Below the pieces are notes generated by a model, which was not told the DNA's origin, searched no databases, and worked only from the letters and a program-made list of their open reading frames with translations. Source: Gemmatimonadota bacterium (GTDB lineage Bacteria; Gemmatimonadota; Gemmatimonadetes; Longimicrobiales; RSA9). Taken from it: 49,053 bases of DNA. The DNA lies in contig SLCC01000035.1 in assembly GCA_007126035.1 (NCBI GenBank), positions 1 to 49,053 on the forward strand, given 5' to 3'. The position numbers and the translations under genes were made by a program. Below are positions 1 through 6,946 of this stretch, piece by piece. Each line of letters starts with the position of its first letter. Positions within the stretch are counted from its first letter, which is position 1.

Positions 1-200
1 CCCCACCGAAGCCCGGCAACCGGCGGCCAGGTGGCGGCTGGGCGGTCGGAGCTCGGAGCTCGAAGCTCGGACCTCGAAGCTCGAATTCGAGCGCCCGACA
101 CCCCACCCCCGCCCGCCACCCCACCGAAGCCCGGCAACCGGCGGCCGGGTGGTGGTGGGGCGGTCGGAGCTCGGAGCTCGGAGCTCGGAGCTTGCGTGTA
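1..200. repeat. Heptamer (GRAGCTC) repeat array, two 118-bp units
   Basis: Two copies of a roughly 118-bp unit begin near positions 1 and 119. Each has a GC-rich core (CCCCACCGAAGCCCGGCAAC...) followed by a run of 7-bp repeats of the form GGAGCTC/GAAGCTC. The array ends a few bases before the arsR promoter. The same unit type recurs in reverse orientation at 24333-24630. The pattern resembles short tandemly repeated heptanucleotides known from cyanobacteria; no coding role is seen. Confidence 0.85.
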
Positions 201-220
201 CCCGCTTAGACGATTATAAT
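192..220 (+). promoter_or_regulatory. Sigma70-type promoter of the arsR operon
   Basis: A TTGCGT -35 element (192-197) and a perfect TATAAT -10 element (215-220) are separated by exactly 17 bases. Transcription would start near 227, about 20 bases before the arsR ATG at 247, leaving room for the GGAGAGGTGG ribosome-binding site. The promoter touches the end of the heptamer array. ArsR itself would be expected to bind around here, but I see no clear operator palindrome. Confidence 0.7.
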
Positions 221-246
221 GAGGCTCGCAGCGATGGAGAGGTGGA

Positions 247-708
247 ATGGAGCAACTGGGACGGGTGTTCAAGGCGCTGGCGGACGAGACCAGGCTGACC
301 ATCATGGCGCTGGTGTTCCGTCACGGGCCGCTGTGCGTGTGCGAGGTGGAGCAGGTTCTGGGTGTGACGCAGTCGAAGGCGTCACGACACATGCGTTATC
401 TCCGTGATGCTGGCGTTCTGGAGGACGAGCGGGACGGGGTCGTCGTGAACTACCGTCTGCCGGAGCGGCCGAGCCCGGAGTTGTCGGCCATACTGGTCCT
501 GCTGCGGGGTCTTCTCGCCACGCGTCCTCTTCCGGAAGCTTCGCCCGTGCTAGTTCGGATCCGGTCCGTGCGTTCGAACGGCGGGGACGGGGCGATTCCT
601 GAGCCATCAGGCGGGGCGACCGCGGCGCCGACAGTCGGCGAGGAGTCGAAGGCGAGTCGTGCTCATGGTGGCGGGAGCGGACGTGCGGAGGGGGCATCAG
701 AGCGATGA
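247..708 (+). CDS. arsR: ArsR-family metalloregulator
   Basis: This is a winged-helix repressor of the ArsR/SmtB family, which releases DNA when it binds As(III), Sb(III) or a similar thiophilic metal(loid). Residues 1-80 carry the family fold: FKALADETRL at the start, then a recognition helix GVTQSKASRHMRYLRDAG and a wing with DGVVVNYRL. CVCEVEQVL matches the ELCVCDL metal box of As-sensing ArsR proteins and supplies a vicinal Cys pair. The last 50 or so residues are a Gly/Ala/Ser-rich tail with no recognisable fold, making the protein longer (153 aa) than the usual 100-120. The start follows GGAGAGGTGG. The stop overlaps the next start as ATGA, so the gene is translationally coupled to the permease and probably autoregulated with it. 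Confidence 0.9.
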   Translation: MEQLGRVFKALADETRLTIMALVFRHGPLCVCEVEQVLGVTQSKASRHMRYLRDAGVLEDERDGVVVNYRLPERPSPELSAILVLLRGLLATRPLPEASPVLVRIRSVRSNGGDGAIPEPSGGATAAPTVGEESKASRAHGGGSGRAEGASER

Positions 709-2201
709 GCGACTCGTCGGCCCGGAGCAGAGTGGCTGCCGCGGGTTGTAAGGCGGCCGTGTCGGTAGGGGTGGCATCCGGGGAGGAGGCCGGGCCGGCC
801 GCCGGGGTGGGCCGGGAGGTGGACGCAGGCAGTGGCACGTTTGCTGGCCGGGCAGCGAGCCTGTCTCGTTGGTGGCGTCGTGGCCGGGGGGCTGGGGCGA
901 CAGACTGGTCGGCTGAGTGGAAGCCTCTGGCCTGGGTGGTGGCCATCTTCCTGGTGTTCTACTTCCTGCCAGTGGGCCAGGCCCGGTTCGACGGCGCGGT
1001 GGCGGAGTCGCTGGCGTTGACGAAGTGGTACGCGCGGGAGCATGTACTGCTTTGCCTGATACCCGCCTTCTTCATAGCCGGAGCGATCTCGGTGTTCATC
1101 AGCGCAGGGTCGGTGCTGAAGTACCTGGGCCCGTCCGCGCCCAAGCCTGTGGCCTACGGTGTGGCCTCGGTCTCGGGCACCCTGCTGGCGGTCTGTTCGT
1201 GCACGGTGCTACCGCTGTTTGCCGGCATCTACGCCACCGGCGCGGGTCTCGGTCCCGCGGCGGCCTTCCTGTACGCGGGTCCGGCCATCAACGCGCTGGC
1301 CATCATCCTGACGGCGAACGTGCTGGGCGTTCAGCTGGGGCTGGCCCGGGCGGTGAGCGCGATCCTGTTCGCCCTAGTTATCGGTCTGCTCATGCACCTG
1401 GTCTTCCGGCGCAGCGAGGCGGAGCGGGCGCGTGCCGGCATGGGGGCGCCAGAGGAGGCGGACGAGGCTCGTCCCCTGTGGCAGACCGGTATCTTCTTCG
1501 GTTCGCTGGTGGCCATCCTGGTGTTCGCCAACTGGGGCGCGTCGGAGGCGACGGCCGGCTTCTGGTACTCGGTGCACGCGCTCAAGTGGCAGCTCACCGC
1601 CGCCTCGGCGCTGGTCCTGGCCGTCGCGCTGGTGCGGTGGATCGGGCTGAGCGCCCTCGAGGTCGGCGGCGTGGCGGCGGTCACGGTGGTGCTGGCGCTC
1701 CTGTTCCCGGGTGAGCCGCTGGTCCCGTTCGCCGCGGCCACGGTGGGGCTGTCCCTGGTGGCGAGCACCAGCGGCGGCGAGGCGGGTGAGTGGTTTTCGG
1801 CGTCGTGGGGCTTCGCCAAGCAGATCTTCCCACTTCTGCTGATCGGGGTCCTGGCGGCGGGACTGCTCCTGGGTCGACCGGGTCACGAGGGCCTGATCCC
1901 GTCCACGTGGGTGGCGGACGCCGTCGGCGGCAACTCGGTGGCCGCGAACCTGTTCGCGTCGGTGGCCGGCGCCGTCATGTACTTCGCCACGCTGACCGAG
2001 GTACCCATACTCCAGGGGCTCATGGGCGCCGGGATGGGCGACGGTCCGTCCCTCACACTGCTGCTGGCGGGCCCCGCGCTGTCGATCCCCAGCATCCTGG
2101 TGATCCGGAGCATACTCGGCACCCGGAAGACCGCCGTCTTCCTGGCCCTGGTAGTGGCCACCGCCACCTCGGCGGGCCTGATCTACGGCGCTCTGGTCTG
2201 A
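705..2201 (+). CDS. ArsP/YraQ-family permease (putative organoarsenical or metal efflux)
   Basis: This integral membrane permease belongs to the PF03773 (ArsP_1, formerly DUF318) family. Some members export trivalent organoarsenicals; others are linked to metal efflux. Residues 1-65 form a low-complexity, probably cytoplasmic extension. About ten hydrophobic segments follow, starting with WKPLAWVVAIFLVFYFLPVG. The hallmark is AVCSCTVLPLFAGIYATGAG (around residue 160), whose Cys pair is typical of the family, followed by FLYAGPAINALAII. A second half with TLTEVPILQGLMGAGMG mirrors the first, consistent with an inverted duplication. The ATGA overlap with arsR and a thioredoxin-like gene 39 bases downstream form a recognised arsR-arsP-thioredoxin arrangement. 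The exact substrate cannot be read from the sequence. Confidence 0.85.
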   Translation: MSDSSARSRVAAAGCKAAVSVGVASGEEAGPAAGVGREVDAGSGTFAGRAASLSRWWRRGRGAGATDWSAEWKPLAWVVAIFLVFYFLPVGQARFDGAVAESLALTKWYAREHVLLCLIPAFFIAGAISVFISAGSVLKYLGPSAPKPVAYGVASVSGTLLAVCSCTVLPLFAGIYATGAGLGPAAAFLYAGPAINALAIILTANVLGVQLGLARAVSAILFALVIGLLMHLVFRRSEAERARAGMGAPEEADEARPLWQTGIFFGSLVAILVFANWGASEATAGFWYSVHALKWQLTAASALVLAVALVRWIGLSALEVGGVAAVTVVLALLFPGEPLVPFAAATVGLSLVASTSGGEAGEWFSASWGFAKQIFPLLLIGVLAAGLLLGRPGHEGLIPSTWVADAVGGNSVAANLFASVAGAVMYFATLTEVPILQGLMGAGMGDGPSLTLLLAGPALSIPSILVIRSILGTRKTAVFLALVVATATSAGLIYGALV

Positions 2202-2240
2202 GCGCCACGTTCGGCAACAATCGATACGGAGGACAGAGAT

Positions 2241-2483
2241 ATGAAGGTACAGATCCTAGGCACCGGCTGCGCCAAGTGCAGGACGCTGGCGGCCAACGCG
2301 GAGACAGCCATCCAGGAGCTCGGGCTGGACGCGGAGATCGAGAAGGTGGAGCAGATAGCCGACATAGCCCGCATGGGCGCCATGATGACTCCGGCCCTGG
2401 CGATCGACGGGCAGCTCAGGTCCACCGGCCTCATACCCGTGGCACAGATCAAGGAGATCCTGGAAGTCGATGTCGGTAAGTAG
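2241..2483 (+). CDS. Small thioredoxin-like redox protein (TM0996/MTH895 type)
   Basis: This 80-residue single-domain thioredoxin-fold protein belongs to the redox-active disulfide protein 2 group. The N-terminus KVQILGTGCAKCRTLAAN holds a CAKC active site directly after the first beta strand. MMTPALAIDGQL gives the cis-proline loop, and a short helix closes the fold. A strong GGAGG lies eight bases before the ATG. As the last gene of the arsR operon it probably keeps thiols of the permease or its substrate reduced, or delivers the metal(loid); this role is inferred from context. Confidence 0.85.
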   Translation: MKVQILGTGCAKCRTLAANAETAIQELGLDAEIEKVEQIADIARMGAMMTPALAIDGQLRSTGLIPVAQIKEILEVDVGK

Positions 2484-2552
2484 CCCCGAGTCGCGATTTC
2501 CAGTTTCCGATTTCCGGGAGGCTGTCTGGCACCCCCCGGCTTCGAGGGCAGC

Positions 2553-2590
2553 ACAATCTTCGAACGGCGTGACAATCTTCGAACGGCGTG
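2553..2590. repeat. Perfect 19-bp tandem duplication
   Basis: Two identical 19-bp copies (ACAATCTTCGAACGGCGTG) lie back to back just outside the putative left end of the IS110-type remnant. Their position suggests a slippage or insertion-associated event, or a duplicated target segment. No other function is apparent. Confidence 0.8.
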
Positions 2591-2599
2591 ACGGATATT

Positions 2600-3812
2600 G
2601 AGAGCACGCCCCTTGGCGGTATCATGGAAGCGCGAACCAACCATGGATACCAGCAAGGAGCGGCCCTCATGAAACGGAGCGCGAAGTATGTCGGCCTGGA
2701 CGTTCATCAAGCTACGACGACTGTGGCGGTGCGGGAAGGGAGTGGGCGGGTGATTGCTCGGTGTGTGCTGCCGACGGAGGAGTCGGCGCTGGTGGAGTTC
2801 TTCGAAGGGATGCGAGGTCCCATTCATGTGGTGTTCGAGGAAGGCACGCAGGCGCAGTGGCTGCACGATCTCCTGAATCCCTTACGCCGAGCTCGACCTG
2901 CTGCGCACGCTGCGACCGAAAGCGAAGGGGGCGATGATCGCGGAGGCGAGGCGGCATGCGCCGTGGGAGCTGCTGCAGACGATTCCCTTCGTGGGGCCGG
3001 TGCGTGCGTCCCTGCTCCTGGCGACGATGCGAACGCCGTGGCGCTTCCGGACGAAGCGGAACCTCTGGGCGTACGCGGGCTTGGCGGTCGTGACCCGCTC
3101 GAGCGCGGACTATGAGTGGGAGGACGGTCGAGCCAAGCGCCGCCGGCGCCAGCCCATGACCCGTGGACTGAATCGCAATCACAACCGGGCTCTGAAGAAC
3201 GTCTTCAAGAGCATGGCCGCGGCGGCCACGGGCCGGCCCGGGCCTCTTCAGGATCTGTATCAGGGAATGATCGATCGCGGCATGCGCGAGGAGCTGGCGC
3301 GGGTGACGCTGGCTCGCAAGCTCGCGGCCGTGACGTTGCGCGTCTGGAAATCAGGAGAGCCTTACGATCCGAGCAAGCTGACACAGCAAGCGCGCTAAGG
3401 ACCGGAGCCGAGGCGGCAGTGCGGGACGTTTCCCCCCTGCGCAGCCTCAGATCCGGGACGAGGGTGCGGGAGAGAGTCTCGTCCTCCGTGTTTTGCCCGG
3501 CCGCTGTCCGCCGAGGCACTCGCGTGACCACAGGCCCTCCCGCAGAACCCGAAAATGCGTCAGGCCGGCTTCTCAGCCGAGTCTCAGATAGGGGTCTGGT
3601 TCGCTTCGACGACCTGTGGTGCGCTTGAAACCGTCCTGCTTGGATCTGTGGCATGGAGGAGGAGAACGAATGCGGAAGAAGACAGCTCCGCCATCCCGGC
3701 GGCACCCACGATCCTCGTCTCCCCAATCATCATCGGGGCTGATCGCCAAGGGCCAGAACCCTGGGCAATCAGAGGGGGCGGAGCCCGCTCTTGACAATCG
3801 CTCTCATAGAAC
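2600..3812 (+). mobile_element. Decayed IS110-family element (IS1111-like layout)
   Basis: The element is defined by a broken IS110-type transposase with a very short 5' leader and a roughly 400-bp non-coding 3' region. TTGAGAGC near 2598 and GCTCTCAT at 3800-3807 look like imperfect subterminal inverted repeats. The right end carries TTGACA (3791-3796). The left end carries TATCAT (2620-2625). These are the two halves of a promoter that would be joined in a circular intermediate. A short left end with a long right end resembles the IS1111 subgroup, in which the guide (bridge/seek) RNA is encoded 3' of the gene. The ends are approximate, and the element cannot be autonomous because its transposase is broken. 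Confidence 0.6.
2669..3398 (+). pseudogene. IS110-family transposase, internally deleted and frameshifted
   Basis: The first 70 or so codons (start at 2669 after AAGGAG) encode the beginning of the RuvC-like DEDD domain: YVGLDVHQATTTVAVREGSG and VVFEEGTQAQWLHDLL. The frame then breaks near 2880 and resumes in another frame as YAELDLLRTLRPKAKG, running to 3398 as an intact C-terminal Tnp_20 domain. That part has the helix-hairpin-helix-like TIPFVGPVRASLLLA and the Ser-containing GLAVVTRSSADYEW. Usual family members are around 330-400 residues. Here only about 245 codons are left, so roughly 100-130 residues of the middle, with the later acidic catalytic residues, are missing. It is a pseudogene by deletion rather than a simple sequencing frameshift. 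Confidence 0.85.
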
Positions 3813-3905
3813 ACGGAGGGCCCGGACGAGTCGGAGGACGCGGAGTGGGCATGGGTATGGCAATGCTCGGTGCGGACTGGATTGCCGCTTCGAGGAGGTT
3901 ACGTG
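3399..3905. other. Non-coding right end of the IS110 remnant and flank
   Basis: No convincing gene is present. Open frames here lack family features and good ribosome-binding sites. The segment up to about 3812 is the likely right end of the IS110-type element, where IS1111-subgroup elements encode their guide RNA. TTGACA at 3791 precedes the presumed terminus. The remaining 90 bases to the tandem repeat show nothing recognisable. Confidence 0.45.
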
Positions 3906-4081
3906 ATTCCGTTTTCCGTTTTCCGGCTTCTCGACTTCCGTTTTTCCGGCTTCTCGACTTCCGTTTTTCCGGCTTCTCGACTTCCGTTTTTCCGGCTGCT
4001 CGACTTCCGCTTTTCCGGCTTTTCGACTTCCGTTTTCCGGCTTTTCGACTTCCGTTTTCCGTTTTCCGGCTTCTCGATTTT
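3906..4081. repeat. Tandem array of about 23-bp units (CTTCCGTTTTTCCGGCTTCT type)
   Basis: Seven to eight imperfect copies of a 22-24 bp unit alternate pyrimidine-rich TTCCG and CCGGCTT words, ending four bases before the stop codon of the MFS gene. The array is strongly strand-asymmetric (pyrimidine-rich on plus). A short similar motif (GATTTCCAGTTTCCGATTTC) occurs at 2498-2517, so the family may be dispersed. Frames through it give Arg/Phe/Ser-rich or Lys/Arg-rich strings that are not proteins. Confidence 0.85.
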
Positions 4082-4085
4082 GACC

Positions 4086-5477
4086 TTAATACTCCTCCGC
4101 CCTTCTCCGCCCTCTTTCCTGGTCGACGCGAGAGCCGACGACGATGGCGGCGGCGAAGAGCGCGGCGCAGAAGAGGATGGCGGACTGGAGGCCGAACCAG
4201 GCCTGGAGGGCGCCCAGGCCCAGGAGCCCGAAGACGGCGGCCAGCTTGGCGGCCATGCCCCAGAAGCCGAAGAACTCGGCGGCCTTGTCCTGGGGTGAGA
4301 GGATGGCGACGAGGGCCCTGCCGGCTGACTGGCTGGATCCCAGGCTCAGGCCGGCCAGGCAGCCCGCCACCAGGAACACGTGCTGAGCTTCCCAGCTCAC
4401 ACCCAGGACCCGTGCCGCCGCGGTCGCCAGCCAGGGCGTGCCCCAGATGGCGACGATGGCCACGATCCACAGGGCCAGGGTGGTGAGGTAGGTGGTCTTG
4501 GCCCCGATCCGGTCCTGGAGCATACCGAAGCCGAAGGCACCGGCGGCGGCGGTGATCTGGACCACGACGAACATGAGCTGCCTCACCCCCTCGTCCCAGC
4601 CGATGACCTGGGCGCCATAGATGAAGGCGAAGGTGATGACGATGTAGATCCCGGCCATGGTGAAGAAGATGGAGCCCAGAAGGGTGGCCAGGTCCTTGAA
4701 GCCTGCCAGGTCGACTGTGGTCTGGCGGAGGCGCTGGATGCCCACCGACAAGTAGGTCCATCCAGGCGGCAGCGCCTGCCGTGCCCCCCGCTCCCGGACC
4801 CAGATGAAGGTGGGGATGGCGGCGATCATGAAGAAGGCCGCGGCGAAGGGCCCGACCCAGCGGACCCGCTCGAAGTTCTCGAGGCTCACCTGGCCCAGGA
4901 AGACCAGGGCGAAGCCGGCTGAGACCAGACCGCCCACGTAGCCCAGCGACCAGCCGAAGCCCGAGATCTTGCCCAGGTCGTCGGGCGGGCCCAGGCCGGG
5001 CAGGAAGCTGGCGATGAACGACTCGCCCACGGCGTAGCCGAAGTTCGAGATCACCAGGAGCAGGACGCCCAGGAGGATGTAGCCGGGTGCCACGAAGTAG
5101 AGGAGCGTGGTGGCGACGACGGTCAGGGCGTAGCTGGCGAAGAGGAACCGCTTGCGGGCGGCGGAGAAATCCATGATGGCCCCCAGCAGGGGCGCCGCCA
5201 CCACCACCATGAGGTAGCTGGTTGCCAGGCCCACACTCCAGAGCAGGTTGCCCAGACGGTAGTCGTCGCCCCGGTCGCCCACGATCACGCGGGTGAAGAG
5301 GTCACCGAAGATTACGGTGATGATGAGGAGGGTGTAGGCCTGGTTCGCGAAGTCGAACATGGCCCAGCCGAAGATCTCCCGCTTCGGAGCCCGCTGGCGG
5401 GGCGCCCATGCGGCGGCCAGCGGCCGGAGGGGCCTGGGTGCGGGCGGAGTGGCGCCGCCTTCCGTCTCTCTGGTCAT
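4086..5477 (-). CDS. MFS transporter, UMF1/Atg22-like family
   Basis: This 463-residue major facilitator has about twelve hydrophobic segments after a 35-residue soluble N-terminus. FGWAMFDFANQAYTLLIITV is the signature of the UMF1 family (Atg22-like, PF11700), whose fungal relatives export amino acids from the vacuole. The Gly/Ser-rich NFGYAVGESFIASFLPGLGP and GKISGFGWSLGYVGGLVS segments fit the same family. Substrate is unknown; amino acids are the default guess. It sits 109 bases downstream of the kamA-like gene on the same strand, possibly in one transcript. The 23-bp repeat array follows its stop directly. Confidence 0.85.
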   Translation of the reverse strand: MTRETEGGATPPAPRPLRPLAAAWAPRQRAPKREIFGWAMFDFANQAYTLLIITVIFGDLFTRVIVGDRGDDYRLGNLLWSVGLATSYLMVVVAAPLLGAIMDFSAARKRFLFASYALTVVATTLLYFVAPGYILLGVLLLVISNFGYAVGESFIASFLPGLGPPDDLGKISGFGWSLGYVGGLVSAGFALVFLGQVSLENFERVRWVGPFAAAFFMIAAIPTFIWVRERGARQALPPGWTYLSVGIQRLRQTTVDLAGFKDLATLLGSIFFTMAGIYIVITFAFIYGAQVIGWDEGVRQLMFVVVQITAAAGAFGFGMLQDRIGAKTTYLTTLALWIVAIVAIWGTPWLATAAARVLGVSWEAQHVFLVAGCLAGLSLGSSQSAGRALVAILSPQDKAAEFFGFWGMAAKLAAVFGLLGLGALQAWFGLQSAILFCAALFAAAIVVGSRVDQERGRRRAEEY

Positions 5478-5586
5478 GGCATCATGGCGACGGTCGCGGG
5501 AGTCGCAGGAGCTGGACGGCGGGGAAGATCAGCCGTCGGGGCGGGCCGCGCCAGGTTGCGCGACCCACCACCGTCGGGTTCGCGTG

Positions 5587-6879
5587 TTACAGCAACCGGA
5601 ACTCGTCGCCCTCCAGGGGGCGGAGCTGGTCGAACCAGGTGGCCTCGGGATCGTACCTGGCGAAGAAGGGCCGCCGGACCAGCGACGGGTCCCGTGCCTG
5701 GAGGTAGTCCAGGACGAAGACGCGCTCGCCGTCCACCTCCTGCACGCCCAGCACCCTCACCTTCCCTGGCGTGGCAGACATCACCGGGCCCCGGACCGAC
5801 CTGGCCAGTCCGGTTACCTTGGAGTACGCTTCCTGGTAAATCTCGTGCACCTTGACCAGCGGCAGCTCGAAGTAGGCCTTGGCACCCGTGTCACGGCCGA
5901 CGAACATGTAGTACGGCGTGATTCCCAGCCGCACTGCGCTGCTCCACAGCTCCGCCCAGACCGCCGGGTCGTCGTTGATGTGCCGGAGAACGGGCGCCTG
6001 GGTCCGGATCACCGCCCCGGTATTCCGCAGCCGTTCGATGGCCTCCTCCGCCTCCAGCGTCGACAGCTCCACCGGATGGGAAATGTGCACCATGAGCGCC
6101 AGGCTCCGCACCTTCGCGACCCGCTCCAGCAGGCGCAGCAGGTCGTCTGAATCCTCCTCGGCGAAGAACCTCAGCGGATAGCTGGCCGGCGCCTTGGTCC
6201 CGATCCGGATATTCTGGACATGCTCCAGATCCGGGGCCAGCAGCGGCTCGATGTAGTCCTGGAGACGCCTCGCCGACATGGTCATGGGATCGCCGCCGGT
6301 GACCAGGACGTCCGTCACTTCCGGTGTCCGCCGGAGGTACTCCACCAGCTCCGAGGTGTCCGGTGCGGCGAACAGCAGGTCCGGATCGCCCACGAACTGG
6401 GCCCAGCGGAAGCAATAGGTACAGTTGGTGAAGCAGGTCTGCCCTGCGGCCGGGAAGAGTAGTGCAGTCTCGTGGTACTTGTGCTGGACCCCGGCCATCC
6501 TGCGGCCATCCAGCAGCGGCACGTTCAGGGTGGACTGACCCTGCGAGTTGGGGTTCAAATGGGCCCTGGCTTCAGTCACCGCCAGTGCAAACTCCGCCGG
6601 GCTCCCCCGCCGCCGGACATCCCGCAGCCGCTCGTACTCCGACGGCTCGAGCATATCCCGATGGGGGAAAGTCAGACGGTATATCGGGTCATCTGGCGCG
6701 CTATCCCAGTCTATCAACCGACTCAACACGTAGGAATTGGTGCGGAACGGGAGCACCGGGGCCACTATTTCCAGCGCCTCCTGCGTCTCTCCGTCCAGCA
6801 GCTGCCAAAACTCCGTACTGGCAATGTTCTCCTGCGTGATCGGTCGGTTCGAGGGATGCGCAGCTACATCACAGCGCAT
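5587..6879 (-). CDS. KamA-family radical SAM protein (lysine 2,3-aminomutase-like)
   Basis: This radical SAM enzyme is related to lysine 2,3-aminomutase. CFTNCTYCFRW (around residue 150) gives the CxxxCxxC [4Fe-4S] site, VLVTGGDPMTMSARRL is the SAM-binding GGDP region, and TPGKVRVL near residue 375 corresponds to the loop holding the PLP lysine of KamA. The KamA Arg-rich segment after the cluster and the lysine-binding aspartate context (LPGGGGK) are not conserved, so the substrate is probably not free lysine. I chose the ATG at 6879 because AAGGAGG lies five bases upstream; an in-frame GTG at 6885 overlaps that ribosome-binding site. No elongation factor P partner is nearby. Family confident, reaction unknown. 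Confidence 0.8.
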   Translation of the reverse strand: MRCDVAAHPSNRPITQENIASTEFWQLLDGETQEALEIVAPVLPFRTNSYVLSRLIDWDSAPDDPIYRLTFPHRDMLEPSEYERLRDVRRRGSPAEFALAVTEARAHLNPNSQGQSTLNVPLLDGRRMAGVQHKYHETALLFPAAGQTCFTNCTYCFRWAQFVGDPDLLFAAPDTSELVEYLRRTPEVTDVLVTGGDPMTMSARRLQDYIEPLLAPDLEHVQNIRIGTKAPASYPLRFFAEEDSDDLLRLLERVAKVRSLALMVHISHPVELSTLEAEEAIERLRNTGAVIRTQAPVLRHINDDPAVWAELWSSAVRLGITPYYMFVGRDTGAKAYFELPLVKVHEIYQEAYSKVTGLARSVRGPVMSATPGKVRVLGVQEVDGERVFVLDYLQARDPSLVRRPFFARYDPEATWFDQLRPLEGDEFRLL

Positions 6880-6946
6880 AGTCACCTCCTTGCGGTTGCC
6901 GTTCCCTACACCCGACCGTTCCGCGGGGTCCGGCCTGGTACGGCTC

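Noticed and set aside
3616-3906. Plus-strand frame of 96 codons downstream of the IS110 remnant
   Set aside because: Arg/Ser-rich composition with no family features; it lies in the element's non-coding end.
3769-4761. Lys/Arg/Ser-rich minus frame through the 23-bp repeats
   Set aside because: It is an out-of-frame shadow of the MFS gene extended by the repeat array, and the repeated peptide only reflects the DNA repeat.
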